A stretch of DNA of 64,000 bases. It comes from an uncultured Phycisphaerae bacterium. Its GTDB lineage: Bacteria > Planctomycetota > Phycisphaerae > UBA1845 > Fen-1342. Location: NCBI GenBank assembly GCA_937928595.1, contig CALGJV010000022.1, forward strand, positions 1-64,000. The letters run 5' to 3'. A program made the position numbers and the translations under genes. Shown in pieces: positions 42,767 to 50,987 of the stretch. Under the pieces are notes generated by a model. It was not told the origin of the DNA. It saw nothing but the letters and a program-made list of their open reading frames with translations, and did not search any database. Each line of letters starts with the position of its first letter. Positions within the stretch are counted from its first letter, which is position 1.

Positions 42767-42772
42767 GGGCCC

Positions 42773-42778
42773 AGTATA
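42773..42778 (-). promoter_or_regulatory. -10 box of parA at leaderless spacing
   Basis: On the minus strand the sequence reads TATACT, six bases, ATG. A start point at the ATG itself is expected from this spacing. Confidence 0.55.
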
Positions 42779-42824
42779 AGCGGGCCCGCACGCCGGCGGA
42801 GGGGGCTCACCGCCGAACCGCGAC

Positions 42825-43412
42825 TCACCCCAACGCGGCGCGAACGGCCGGAGACAGCTCGGGCGGCACCGCCGCCAGCGCCGCGGCGACGGCCGGCCCC
42901 CCGCCCTGCCGCCGCAGCGCTGCCGCGGCTTCGCGTAGCGCTTCGTCCCGACGCCGAGCAAACTGCGCGAACGCTGCCGCCAGCTCGTCACGCGACCATA
43001 GCGCCAACGGGTCCGCGACGCCCGTTTGCACCCGCGCCCACGGCGCCAGGGCCTCGGCCGCGCCGGTCCAGCGGTAGAGCGTGCAGAGCAGCGCGAAGCG
43101 CTGGGGCGCGGTCCCGAGAAACTCCCGCACCTCGGCCGGCAAGGCGACCAGCCGGCCATCGAGCGTCGTCCCGGCTGCCCGGTCGAGCCACCCGGCCGCC
43201 CGCCGGGGCTCGTCGCCCGGCCGTGCGAGCCGCCCCGGCGGCACCACGATCACCCGGTGGCCCGTGGCGAACTGCACGGAGACGCGGTGCACCGGCCGGC
43301 CGTCAACCCTGGCGGCATGCACGTTCAGCACGAGCCCGCGCCCCCACTCGGGACGCGTCGGACACGAGACGTGCCGGCCAACCAGTTCCGGACCTATCGG
43401 CAAGTCGGGCAT
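42825..43412 (-). CDS. DUF3553-like protein
   Basis: 195 residues from ATG 43412; an upstream start at 43445 would give 206. The N-terminal part (VGRHVSCPTRPEWGRGLVLNVHAARVDGRPVHRVSVQF) fits DUF3553, a small SH3-like domain of unknown role that occurs with helicases and repair proteins. The C-terminal part is helical (RDELAAAFAQFARRRDEALREAAAALRR). The ATG lies one base after the stop of a 21-codon ORF. ParA begins 59 bases after its stop, on the same strand. Confidence 0.55.
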   Translation of the reverse strand: MPDLPIGPELVGRHVSCPTRPEWGRGLVLNVHAARVDGRPVHRVSVQFATGHRVIVVPPGRLARPGDEPRRAAGWLDRAAGTTLDGRLVALPAEVREFLGTAPQRFALLCTLYRWTGAAEALAPWARVQTGVADPLALWSRDELAAAFAQFARRRDEALREAAAALRRQGGGPAVAAALAAVPPELSPAVRAALG

Positions 43413-43413
43413 T

Positions 43414-43479
43414 TCAGCCGCCCAGCCGTGCGAGGAACGCTTCATCGTCGTCGAACGTGACGCTGCCGTCCGCGTTCAT
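43414..43479 (-). CDS. 21-codon ORF resembling a dockerin tail
   Basis: Encodes MNADGSVTFDDDEAFLARLG plus G, then TGA, one base before the DUF3553 gene start. Of 21 residues, 14 match the last 21 of the M6 protease in this window (NADGTVNFDDIDAFVATLGG at its end). It is preceded by TAGAAT and six bases at the same leaderless spacing as parA. It could be a translated leader peptide, a displaced remnant of a dockerin gene, or chance. An in-frame TAG lies just upstream. Confidence 0.4.
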   Translation of the reverse strand: MNADGSVTFDDDEAFLARLGG

Positions 43480-43485
43480 TTGGAC

Positions 43486-43491
43486 ATTCTA
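43486..43491 (-). promoter_or_regulatory. -10 box at leaderless spacing before the 21-codon ORF
   Basis: TAGAAT on the minus strand, six bases, ATG: the same arrangement as in front of parA. No -35. Confidence 0.4.
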
Positions 43492-43609
43492 CCTGCCTCT
43501 ATACGGGTCCGCGCGACGCGCGGGGCACCAGGCGCCGCCCGGGCTTCCGATAAACCCGCCCCCTCCATCCGAACCGTCTCGCCGGCTGTGCGCCCCACCC
43601 GCAGCGGCC

Positions 43610-43615
43610 TACAAT
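43610..43615 (+). promoter_or_regulatory. Candidate -10 box (TACAAT) of the polysaccharide cassette
   Basis: TACAAT 55 bases before the glycosyltransferase start, in the divergent gap. Confidence 0.35.
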
Positions 43616-43670
43616 CGCGGCTTGAGGCCCCGGGCGGCGATTCAGCCGCCCGGCCAACCGGTCCAAGTGC

Positions 43671-44909
43671 ATGGCGGGCCATGAGATCCGGTTGAAGCGC
43701 CGGCCGGCTAGCCCACACGGGATGCTGTGCGTGCTTGAGCACCAGACTCTCGCGATCGTCTCGGCCATGCACGGCAGCCACCACGCCGGGACCACGTACC
43801 TCCACCTCTCGTTCGGCCGCGTCGTGGATCGCCTCGCGGCCCGGGCCGCCCGGACACTCCTGTGCCTGCCCATCGACTTTGGTCCGCCCCCGGAATCGCG
43901 CGACTACGCACTGAGCGTCCGCAACATCGAGCTGATCCCGCAGCCGTTCTACACCACGACGATGGCCGCGCTGCCGCACCTGGTGCCCGTGTGCCGTAGC
44001 TACGCCCAGGTCTGCCGCCGAGCGGACCGGATCTTCGTGCGCGGGATGGTGCCTTACGTCGCGTGCTTCTACGCCCTGGCGGCCCGCTACCGGCGTCGTC
44101 CCTGTCACTGGATCGTCGGCAATCCGCTAGCCCTGCTCCGGACGCACCGCCGCGCCGGGCTCATCAAGGACGCGGTGTCGTGGCTCTATGCGTGGCAGGA
44201 CCGGTTCTTCACGCGACTCGGTCGCGGCTTGACCGGCGGCGCGCTGGTCTGCAACGGCGACGAGCTCGGCGGCGTCTTCCGCTCGCCCCGCACGCATGTG
44301 ACCGTATCCAGTACCGTCACCGATAACGAGTTCTTCGAGCGCGAAGACACCTGTCAGGGCCCCGTCGTCCGCATCCTTTTCACCGGCATCATCCGCCCGG
44401 AGAAGGGGCTTCAGTATCTCATCGAGGCACTGCCGCGGCTCACGTCCCGAGTACCCGTCGAGCTCGCGGTCGTCGGCGCAACCGATCAGTTCCACGGCTA
44501 CGCCGCCGAGCTCCGGGAGGTCGCCGAGCGGCTCGGCGTCGCGGACCGGGTCCGCTGGCTCGGGTATCGCACCTACGGGCCGGAAATGTTCGCCGAGCTC
44601 CGGGCCGCCGACCTGCTGGTGCTGCCGACGCTGTCGGAAGGCACGCCGCGCGTCCTCGTCGAGGCCCGTGCGAACAGCCTGCCGATCGTCGCGACACGCG
44701 TCGGCGGGATCCCGACCTCCGTCACGGACGGCCACGACGGCCTGCTCGTGCCGCCCAAGGATCCGGCCGCCCTGGCGGCCGCGATTGACCGTATCATCAC
44801 CGACGGCAATCTGCGGCGGACGCTGATCCGCAACGGGCTGGCCACCGCGCGGCGGCTGACAGTCGACCGGTTCGTCGACACGGTCGTGCGGGTGCTCGAG
44901 GAGTCCTGA
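43671..44909 (+). CDS. Glycosyltransferase family 4
   Basis: 412 residues; ATG 43671 is the first in frame, ATG 43722 is an alternative. The C-terminal GT-B domain has FTGIIRPEKGLQYLIEAL, VGATDQFHGYAAELREVAERLGVADRVRWLGY, and LVLPTLSEGTPRVLVEARANSLPIVAT with the donor-binding E. The N-terminal domain (HGSHHAGTTYLHLSFGRVV) is less conserved. It adds a sugar to a surface polysaccharide intermediate. The first of four genes on one strand. Confidence 0.88.
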   Translation: MAGHEIRLKRRPASPHGMLCVLEHQTLAIVSAMHGSHHAGTTYLHLSFGRVVDRLAARAARTLLCLPIDFGPPPESRDYALSVRNIELIPQPFYTTTMAALPHLVPVCRSYAQVCRRADRIFVRGMVPYVACFYALAARYRRRPCHWIVGNPLALLRTHRRAGLIKDAVSWLYAWQDRFFTRLGRGLTGGALVCNGDELGGVFRSPRTHVTVSSTVTDNEFFEREDTCQGPVVRILFTGIIRPEKGLQYLIEALPRLTSRVPVELAVVGATDQFHGYAAELREVAERLGVADRVRWLGYRTYGPEMFAELRAADLLVLPTLSEGTPRVLVEARANSLPIVATRVGGIPTSVTDGHDGLLVPPKDPAALAAAIDRIITDGNLRRTLIRNGLATARRLTVDRFVDTVVRVLEES

Positions 44910-45457
44910 TGCGCCGCGTACTCCAGTACGCCTGGTTCATTTTCGTGATGCGGGCGACCGGTTTCCTGCCCGATTTCACATTTATCATGCGGATGCGCGG
45001 CTGGCTGCTGCGGCCGTGCTTCCGGCGCTGCGGGCGCAACTTTCAGATCTGCTCGCACGCGATGATCGTCTATACGAGCAACGTCGAGATCGGGGACGAC
45101 GTGTACATCGCCTACGGGAGCTGGATCCAGGGCTACGGCGGTGTGCGCCTGGATGATGAGGTCATGCTGGGGCCCTACACCATCCTCGCGTCGTCGAATC
45201 ATACGCGCGTCGGCGGCTCGTTCCGGTTCGGCGTCGGTGACGCCCGCCCGATCGTGCTCGAGCGCGGCTCCTGGACCGGCGGGCACGTGGTCGTCACGGC
45301 CGGGGTAACGATCGGCCGCGGCAGCGCCTGTGCCGCGGGAGCCGTGGTCACGCGGGATGTACCTCCGGACACGATCGTCGGCGGCGTGCCGGCCCGGCCG
45401 CTGGGGCCGGCGGCGGACGCGTCCGGCGGCGCGCTTGACAGGGCCCCGCCGCCGTGA
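44909..45457 (+). CDS. Hexapeptide-repeat acyltransferase (WcaF-like)
   Basis: 182 residues, start overlapping the GT4 stop as TGATG. Left-handed beta-helix repeats (YTSNVEIGDDVYIAYGSW, YGGVRLDDEVMLGPYTILAS) and the C-terminal VVTRDVPPDTIVGGVPARPLG are typical of serine/capsule O-acetyltransferases. It probably O-acetylates the polysaccharide. Confidence 0.85.
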   Translation: MRRVLQYAWFIFVMRATGFLPDFTFIMRMRGWLLRPCFRRCGRNFQICSHAMIVYTSNVEIGDDVYIAYGSWIQGYGGVRLDDEVMLGPYTILASSNHTRVGGSFRFGVGDARPIVLERGSWTGGHVVVTAGVTIGRGSACAAGAVVTRDVPPDTIVGGVPARPLGPAADASGGALDRAPPP

Positions 45458-45520
45458 GGAACATGCCGCCCCGGCCGTGCCCCGGCGGCTCGCGGTCCCC
45501 GTCGCATCGAGGCCGTCCGC

Positions 45521-46225
45521 ATGATCGACAAGCTCGTGCGTTACGTCCGCAAGCGTGTCCAATGGGCGCGCTGCGCGCGTGCGCTGCGTGACGTGCACAG
45601 CGTGACGGAGTTCCACCGTTTCCTCCAGCGCACGCGGATGCTCGCACCGTATGTGACCGACGCCCCGGAAGTGTCGCAGCAGAAGCGCGCCGCGATTGCC
45701 GCCACTCTCAGCGCCTACGACGTGCAGGTGACGGGTCGCCGGGTGCTTGACATCGGCCCCGGATACGGCGACTTCCTGGACGTCTGCCGCGAGCGCGGCG
45801 CGCTGACGGTCGGGCTCGATCATGACCCCCTCGTTGTCCGCTGGCTTCAGCTCCGCGGTCACATCGCGCTGCGCGGCAACGTGCTGCGCTCGCTCCAGCC
45901 GCTGCACGCCCAGCCGTTCGACCTGATCAACTCGACGGGCAGCATCATCGTGGAGTACTTCTCCCTGGTCGGCATGGGCCGGCTGGGGCGGCTGCTGACG
46001 CAGCTCGACGGGCATCTTTCCCCCGGCGGCCGCATCCTGATCACCCCATATTTTGAGCACGGCCCCGGCCGAGTGCGGAAGATCCGCGACCCGCTCAACT
46101 GCCCCTTCACCGACACGATGCGCAGCGCCGGCTACACCGTCCTGCCGCGGATCGCGGGCGTCCACGACGACCACATGTACCCCCTGACCTACGGGAAGCA
46201 ACGGCCCCCTGCAAACGCCACCTGA
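45521..46225 (+). CDS. SAM-dependent methyltransferase
   Basis: 234 residues. Rossmann motif I is VTGRRVLDIGPGYGDFLDV and motif II-like VGLDHDPLVVRW follows, typical of class I methyltransferases. The C-terminal part (GRILITPYFEHGPGRVRKI) resembles capsule-cluster members. It may methylate a sugar. One base separates it from the GT2 gene. Confidence 0.8.
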   Translation: MIDKLVRYVRKRVQWARCARALRDVHSVTEFHRFLQRTRMLAPYVTDAPEVSQQKRAAIAATLSAYDVQVTGRRVLDIGPGYGDFLDVCRERGALTVGLDHDPLVVRWLQLRGHIALRGNVLRSLQPLHAQPFDLINSTGSIIVEYFSLVGMGRLGRLLTQLDGHLSPGGRILITPYFEHGPGRVRKIRDPLNCPFTDTMRSAGYTVLPRIAGVHDDHMYPLTYGKQRPPANAT

Positions 46226-46226
46226 C

Positions 46227-47300
46227 ATGCCACCCCCTGCCGCCGCCGCGCCGCTTCCCACCGTGAGCATCATCATCCCGATGCGCAACGAAGCGGCGTA
46301 CGTCGCGCGCTGCCTGGATTCGGTGCTCAGTCAAGTCGCCGGTCGCCGCGATATCGAAATCCTGTGCGTGGACGGCGCGAGCACCGACCGCACACCCGAG
46401 ATCGTGGCCGAGTACGCCCGGCGCGATGCCCGCATACGCCTTCTCCACAACCCGCGGCGCATCGTCCCGATCGCGATGAACCTGGCGCTGGCGGAGGCCC
46501 GCGGCGACGTCATCGTCCGCCTCGACTGCCACAGCGAGTACGCGCCGGACTACCTCGAGCAGTGCCTCGCGGTGCTCCGCCGCACCGGCGCGGACAACGT
46601 CGGCGGCTACATCACCACGCGCCCCGGACGCGACACACCCGTCGGGCGGGCCATCGCCGCGGCCACATCCAGCCGCTTCGGCGTGGGCGGCTCGGCCTTC
46701 CGCGTCGGTGGCGCTGAGCGCGAGGTCGACACGGTCCCGTTCGGCTGCTTCCGCCGCGACGTGTTCACCCGGTTCGGACCGTACGACGAGCGTCTCGAGC
46801 GCAATCAGGACATCGAACTGAACCACCGCATCCGCAAGGGCGGCGGCCGCATCGTGATCTCCCCCGACATTCGCCTGGTTTATTACAACCGCTCCACATA
46901 CCGCGGGCTCGCCTCCCAGGCGTTCGCGAACGGGCTCTGGAACCCCTACACGCTCTACCTCGTCGGGGAGGGGCTCGGTCTGCGGCACTTCGTGCCGCTC
47001 GGCTTCGTGGCGGTGGTCCTCGCGCTGGCCGGGGCCGGAATTGTGTGGCGGCCGGCCTGGTTCGCTCTGGCGGCGCTGCTGGTCGTTTACGCGGCCGGCG
47101 CTGCGGTCGCGGCTGTGCCGGCGGCGCGGGCCGGCGGCGCCTCCGCGCTGCTGGTCGTACCCGCGTTCGCCGTGCTCCACTTCGCCTACGGGTTCGGCTC
47201 GCTGGTCGGCGTGCTCACCGCGCCGCTGCGCTTCCGCCGTGGTCCGAACTCGCCGCCGGCGCCCGCCCACGCCGATAACACGACCGGCGCGAAGCGATAA
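46227..47300 (+). CDS. Glycosyltransferase family 2 (ExoA-like)
   Basis: 357 residues. GT-A domain: TVSIIIPMRNEAAYVARCLDSVL, CVDGASTDRTPEIVAEYA, and the metal-binding RLDCHSEYAPDYLEQC where the usual DxD is R-L-D-C-H. VGGYITTRPG and ERNQDIELNHRIRKGGGRI with the acidic ED-like catalytic base follow. Three to four C-terminal hydrophobic helices anchor it in the membrane. Last gene of the cassette. Confidence 0.87.
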   Translation: MPPPAAAAPLPTVSIIIPMRNEAAYVARCLDSVLSQVAGRRDIEILCVDGASTDRTPEIVAEYARRDARIRLLHNPRRIVPIAMNLALAEARGDVIVRLDCHSEYAPDYLEQCLAVLRRTGADNVGGYITTRPGRDTPVGRAIAAATSSRFGVGGSAFRVGGAEREVDTVPFGCFRRDVFTRFGPYDERLERNQDIELNHRIRKGGGRIVISPDIRLVYYNRSTYRGLASQAFANGLWNPYTLYLVGEGLGLRHFVPLGFVAVVLALAGAGIVWRPAWFALAALLVVYAAGAAVAAVPAARAGGASALLVVPAFAVLHFAYGFGSLVGVLTAPLRFRRGPNSPPAPAHADNTTGAKR

Positions 47301-47428
47301 TTTCACCTTTCGCCGCGCCAACACCTTCTTCATTTGCCGCAGCTTCTCCCGTTTCTCATCGTTGCTACGGACAGACTTTCCACGGCGTCGTCCGGAAACT
47401 GCCCTCCGGGCGCGAGAGGACGGAAGCG

Positions 47429-49075
47429 ATGTACCAGTGGCCTCCCAAGCGCTCTGCGACGCGTTTGATGTGCGCGGCGGCTCTGTTCGCAGGTCCGCTG
47501 CTCATGCCAGCTTGCGGCCCAACGACCGGCGGCGATCTGGTGACCGACGGCGGCTCGCCCTGGCTGCCCGGCGTGATCGAGCCGCCCGGCGCCGGTGCGA
47601 CCGGCGGGGGCAGCTCCACTGGCGGCGGCAATCCCACCGTCGGCGTGAGTCCCAACGCGCAGCCCGTCTCGCCGGGCGACCCGACGCCGACGCAATCCGG
47701 TGACCCCATCCTCTACGTCACGACCGACGCACTCGCGTTCGGACAAAGCAGCACGACGCGCTCGTTCGGTGTGCGGAACGACGGCACCGGCACACTCGTG
47801 TACAGCGTGCAGTGCAGCGTGCCGTGGGTCACGATCACGCCAGAGTCCGGAACGAACACCGGCGCCACGGACCAGATCCAGGTCACGGTCAACCGGAGCT
47901 CGCTCGCTCCCGGCCTTCACACTGCGACCGTCACCGTCACGAGTCTCGACAACCAGCAACGCGTCATCGGTTTGTCGATTGCCGTTGCGGACTCGAACGC
48001 CGGCGCCCAGCCGGAGCTCGCGGTGAGCACGGACTGGATCACGGCCGGTAGCATGAACAAGACCGTGACCTTCAGCGTGCTCAACGGCACCCAGGTCGGT
48101 GTCGTTGCGTACACGATCGAGAGCCAAGTCCCGTGGGCGACGGTCACGCCTTCGAGCGGCACGGTCGGCACCGAAGCGGACACCATCACCGTCAAGATCA
48201 ACCGCGACCTGCTCTATACCGGGCACCACGAGACGCATCTCGTCGTGCGGGATGCGGCCGGGCCGACCCTGACTGTCGCCCTGCTGGTGGACAAACCGCT
48301 GACGTCGCCGCGGATCGTCCCCTGGCTCGAAGTGAACGTGGCAGACGAAGCGGAAATTCAGCGTGCCCTGGCCGGCCTCCGCATCTGGCGGTACGTCACG
48401 GACACCGCTTGCATCTCGACCGGAACCGGGCACGCGGCGCTTTTCACGCGGCTGCGGGCCGAGATGCCCGACATGAAGTTCATTCCGGGGTTCAAGACCT
48501 CCGTTCGGCTTTATCATCCCGGCCTCGATTCCATCGAAGCTTGGCAGCTCGTCGCCGGTGATATCCAGCAACTGGCGACGGCGGCCGGGATCAACCAGGT
48601 ACTGCTCGAGAACGAGACCGCGATCGACGACTACCTGAAGGGCATCGACATCGTGAATCTCAACCAGTTGCGGCAGGGACTCCAGCAACTGCCGCCGCAC
48701 ATCGAGATCATCTGGTACCCGGCAATCTCGGTGCTCAACGTGCCCGAGATCCAGCAGCGCTCGACCGACCTGTGCCGTGTGGTAGCCGAGACGATCAACC
48801 CCCGTTTCGTGGACCTCAGCTACGCCGACCCAGGCTGGCCGGAGTGGCCGCCGTCGTGGTACGCCCGCGACACGATCGCGGCTCTTTCCAGCAAGCCGAC
48901 GTTCCCCCAGGTTTACTTCGGCGTTCTCAATGGCTGGCAATACTGGTACGAGTGGCAGGTCCGGACCGTCCTCCAGCAGCTCAGCGGAAAGCCCGACGCG
49001 CTGTTCTATCCCGGTGGCGCGCGCTGGGTGGAGTCGGCCCAGTTGATCGTCAATCGGCTGAAAGAGAATCCGTGA
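47429..49075 (+). CDS. Lipoprotein with two BACON-like domains and an unrecognised C-terminal domain
   Basis: 548 residues; ATG 47429 has GAGGA eight bases upstream. Signal with lipobox LMPAC (C29), then a Gly/Ser/Pro-rich linker to about 93. Two BACON-like Ig-fold repeats follow at about 95-187 (VPWVTITPESGTNTGATDQ) and 195-288 (VPWATVTPSSGTVGTEADT), motifs of carbohydrate- or mucin-facing surface proteins. Residues 294-545 are a conserved alpha/beta domain shared with the next gene: WRYVTDT, VLLENETA (E394, E396), IIWYPAISV, FVDLSYADP (D462, D467), WPPS, WQYWYEW and LFYPGGARW. Strand-loop order with acidic residues at strand ends suggests a TIM-barrel-like fold, possibly a glycoside hydrolase; I recognise no family. 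Confidence 0.78.
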   Translation: MYQWPPKRSATRLMCAAALFAGPLLMPACGPTTGGDLVTDGGSPWLPGVIEPPGAGATGGGSSTGGGNPTVGVSPNAQPVSPGDPTPTQSGDPILYVTTDALAFGQSSTTRSFGVRNDGTGTLVYSVQCSVPWVTITPESGTNTGATDQIQVTVNRSSLAPGLHTATVTVTSLDNQQRVIGLSIAVADSNAGAQPELAVSTDWITAGSMNKTVTFSVLNGTQVGVVAYTIESQVPWATVTPSSGTVGTEADTITVKINRDLLYTGHHETHLVVRDAAGPTLTVALLVDKPLTSPRIVPWLEVNVADEAEIQRALAGLRIWRYVTDTACISTGTGHAALFTRLRAEMPDMKFIPGFKTSVRLYHPGLDSIEAWQLVAGDIQQLATAAGINQVLLENETAIDDYLKGIDIVNLNQLRQGLQQLPPHIEIIWYPAISVLNVPEIQQRSTDLCRVVAETINPRFVDLSYADPGWPEWPPSWYARDTIAALSSKPTFPQVYFGVLNGWQYWYEWQVRTVLQQLSGKPDALFYPGGARWVESAQLIVNRLKENP

Positions 49076-49151
49076 CGAGCGGCCTGACGGACGGCTGAGC
49101 CGCACGCTTCTCCGACGTGGGCGGGGCCCGCCGCGCGGCGCAGCGGACGCG

Positions 49152-49167
49152 GGCTCGACTTCGAGCC
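49152..49167 (+). terminator. Short stem-loop between the paralogues
   Basis: GGCTCG, a four-base loop and CGAGCC, without a T-run. Weak evidence of termination. Confidence 0.25.
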
Positions 49168-49332
49168 GGTAGCTGGACTATCGCCTTCTGATCAGCGATG
49201 CGCGCCGCGGGCGCGCACGCTGCTCGCATCGTGCGCGGCGCGCGCTCCCGACCGTACTGTCGCGCCTAACGCGTCGATAGCTCCCTCGGGCGGCGACCGC
49301 CGACCGCCCGGCTCCGTTCGCGAGCAACTCCC

Positions 49333-50604
49333 GTGCGTGCATCGCTCCCGATCGCCGTGATCACGATCGCCTGTGCCGCGGCTGTGGCACTCGCCCAGCA
49401 GGCAGGTACCGCCGGCCCCCTCGCCCTGCCGTACTCGGCCGCGCCGACGTCGCCGAGTGCCCTGGACGTAAGCACCGCCCGGATCGATCTTGCGACCGGC
49501 GCGCATGCCGACCTGTCGGTGCGGACCACGGACGGCACTCCGTTGGCATTTGCGGCCCGGACAACGGCTCCTTGGCTCACCGTGTTCCCCGCCGCCGGCG
49601 TGGCCGCGGCCAGCCCGGTCCAGCTCCAGGTCTCGGTGAACCGCAGCCAGATGCTCGTGGGCTCGGACGCCGCACGGTTCGTGATCCGTGACGCGCGGGG
49701 TGCGGAGACGAACGTCTTAATCACCGCGATCAAACGCCCCACCGCGCCGCGCCTCGTTCCCTGGGTGGAGGCCAACATCGCGGACGACGCCCAGATCCAA
49801 TACGTAGCGGATGGTTTGCGCGTCTGGCGTTACGTCACGGACACGGCGGTCGTCTCAACCGGCCCCGGCAAGGCGGAGTTGTTCTCGCGGCTGCGGGCTG
49901 CCGTTCCAGGCTCGCGTCTCATCCCGGGGCTGAAGACCTCCCCGCGGCTCGTGCCGCTCGGTGCTGACTCGCTGCTCGGCTGGCAACTCGTCGCGCTGGA
50001 CATTGATGAGCTGATCGCCGCCACTGGGGAAAACCATGTGCTGCTTGAGAACGAAACCGCGTTCGAAGCATATCTGGTCCACGGCGCGAGGTTGGATCTG
50101 GGCCGGCTTCGGGAGGCGCTCGCGGCTCTCCCGCCGAACGTCGATCTGTACTGGTATCCCGGTGTGAGCGTTCAGGGCGATGCCCAAGTACGCCAGCGCT
50201 CACGCGAACTCACGGCCGTCGTGGCCGGCGCCGTGCGGTGCCGCTTCGTCGATCTCAGCTACGCGGATCCGAGCTGGCGCGAATGGCCGCCGTCGATACT
50301 GGCGCGACAGGAAATCGCGCGCCTTTCGAATCGGGTCCCCGTTCCGTTGCTCTACGTCGGTGTGATCGGAGACTGGCAGTACTGGGACGAGGTGGACATC
50401 CGCACGGCACTCCGGGACCTGCGCGACTACCCCGCTGCGCTCGTCTACCCCGGTCTCGCCCGCTGGATCGAGAGCGCCGAAGCACTCAAGGCAGTGCTGG
50501 CCGACTACGACCCGAACCCGCCCCAGGTGACCCTCACAGGAACCGGGCACCTGGCGTCCGCGTTGCCGACCGTGTTGCCGGCCTGGCCGCATATCGGTCC
50601 CTGA
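49333..50604 (+). CDS. Secreted paralogue: one BACON-like domain plus the shared unknown domain
   Basis: 423 residues from GTG 49333 (weak ribosome site). Signal peptide MRASLPIAVITIACAAAVALAQ; no lipobox. One BACON-like domain at about 43-133 (TTAPWLTVFPAAGVAAASPV) and the conserved domain at 139-390, matching the neighbour at VWRYVTDTAVVSTGPG, VLLENETAFEAYL, YWYPGVSV, RFVDLSYADPSWREWPPS, WQYWDE and LVYPGLARWIESAE. The two differ in export mode: anchored versus released. The 250-base gap between them has no T-run terminator. Function unknown; see findings. Confidence 0.78.
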   Translation: MRASLPIAVITIACAAAVALAQQAGTAGPLALPYSAAPTSPSALDVSTARIDLATGAHADLSVRTTDGTPLAFAARTTAPWLTVFPAAGVAAASPVQLQVSVNRSQMLVGSDAARFVIRDARGAETNVLITAIKRPTAPRLVPWVEANIADDAQIQYVADGLRVWRYVTDTAVVSTGPGKAELFSRLRAAVPGSRLIPGLKTSPRLVPLGADSLLGWQLVALDIDELIAATGENHVLLENETAFEAYLVHGARLDLGRLREALAALPPNVDLYWYPGVSVQGDAQVRQRSRELTAVVAGAVRCRFVDLSYADPSWREWPPSILARQEIARLSNRVPVPLLYVGVIGDWQYWDEVDIRTALRDLRDYPAALVYPGLARWIESAEALKAVLADYDPNPPQVTLTGTGHLASALPTVLPAWPHIGP

Positions 50605-50614
50605 TGGGCTGTGG

Positions 50615-50980
50615 CTACGCGTCACGACCGACCGCAAACCCAGTCAACGCCGCGAGTTGCAGCACGGCCGCGAAGCCAAGCTTCACGAGAACCGCGCCCG
50701 CCTGCACCGTGTCGCTGTAGAAAAGCCAGTCCACCAGGGCCGCGAGCAAGAACCCGACTACGAGCGCTTGCAGCACCGCCGCCGCCAGCAGCGCAAGCGA
50801 GAACGACCGGTAACGGCGCTCGCGGTCGAGCGCATCCAGCCGCCCGCGAATGTCACCGAGCACCTGCTCGATCCGCACCAGAGTCGCCGCGGCTTCCTGG
50901 GTCGCATCCGCGGGCGGGGGCTTCGCGTCGCCGGTTCCAGGGCCGCGATCCGCCGCCGGAGGTTGGGAGGGTAGTGGCAT
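50615..50980 (-). CDS. Small two-helix membrane protein
   Basis: 121 residues from ATG 50980 (GAGG five bases upstream), seven bases after the stop of the upstream gene. Residues about 15-60 are Pro-rich, then a coiled segment (LVRIEQVLGDIRGRLDALDRERRYR) and two hydrophobic helices (LALLAAAVLQALVVGFLLAAL, AGAVLVKLGFAAVLQLAAL). No known family. Last gene of the epimerase-lpxK operon. Confidence 0.62.
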   Translation of the reverse strand: MPLPSQPPAADRGPGTGDAKPPPADATQEAAATLVRIEQVLGDIRGRLDALDRERRYRSFSLALLAAAVLQALVVGFLLAALVDWLFYSDTVQAGAVLVKLGFAAVLQLAALTGFAVGRDA

Positions 50981-50987
50981 GGACACC

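Noticed and set aside
44573-46288. Long minus-strand frame across the polysaccharide cassette
   Set aside because: Arg/Ala/Asp-rich shadow of four well-supported genes.
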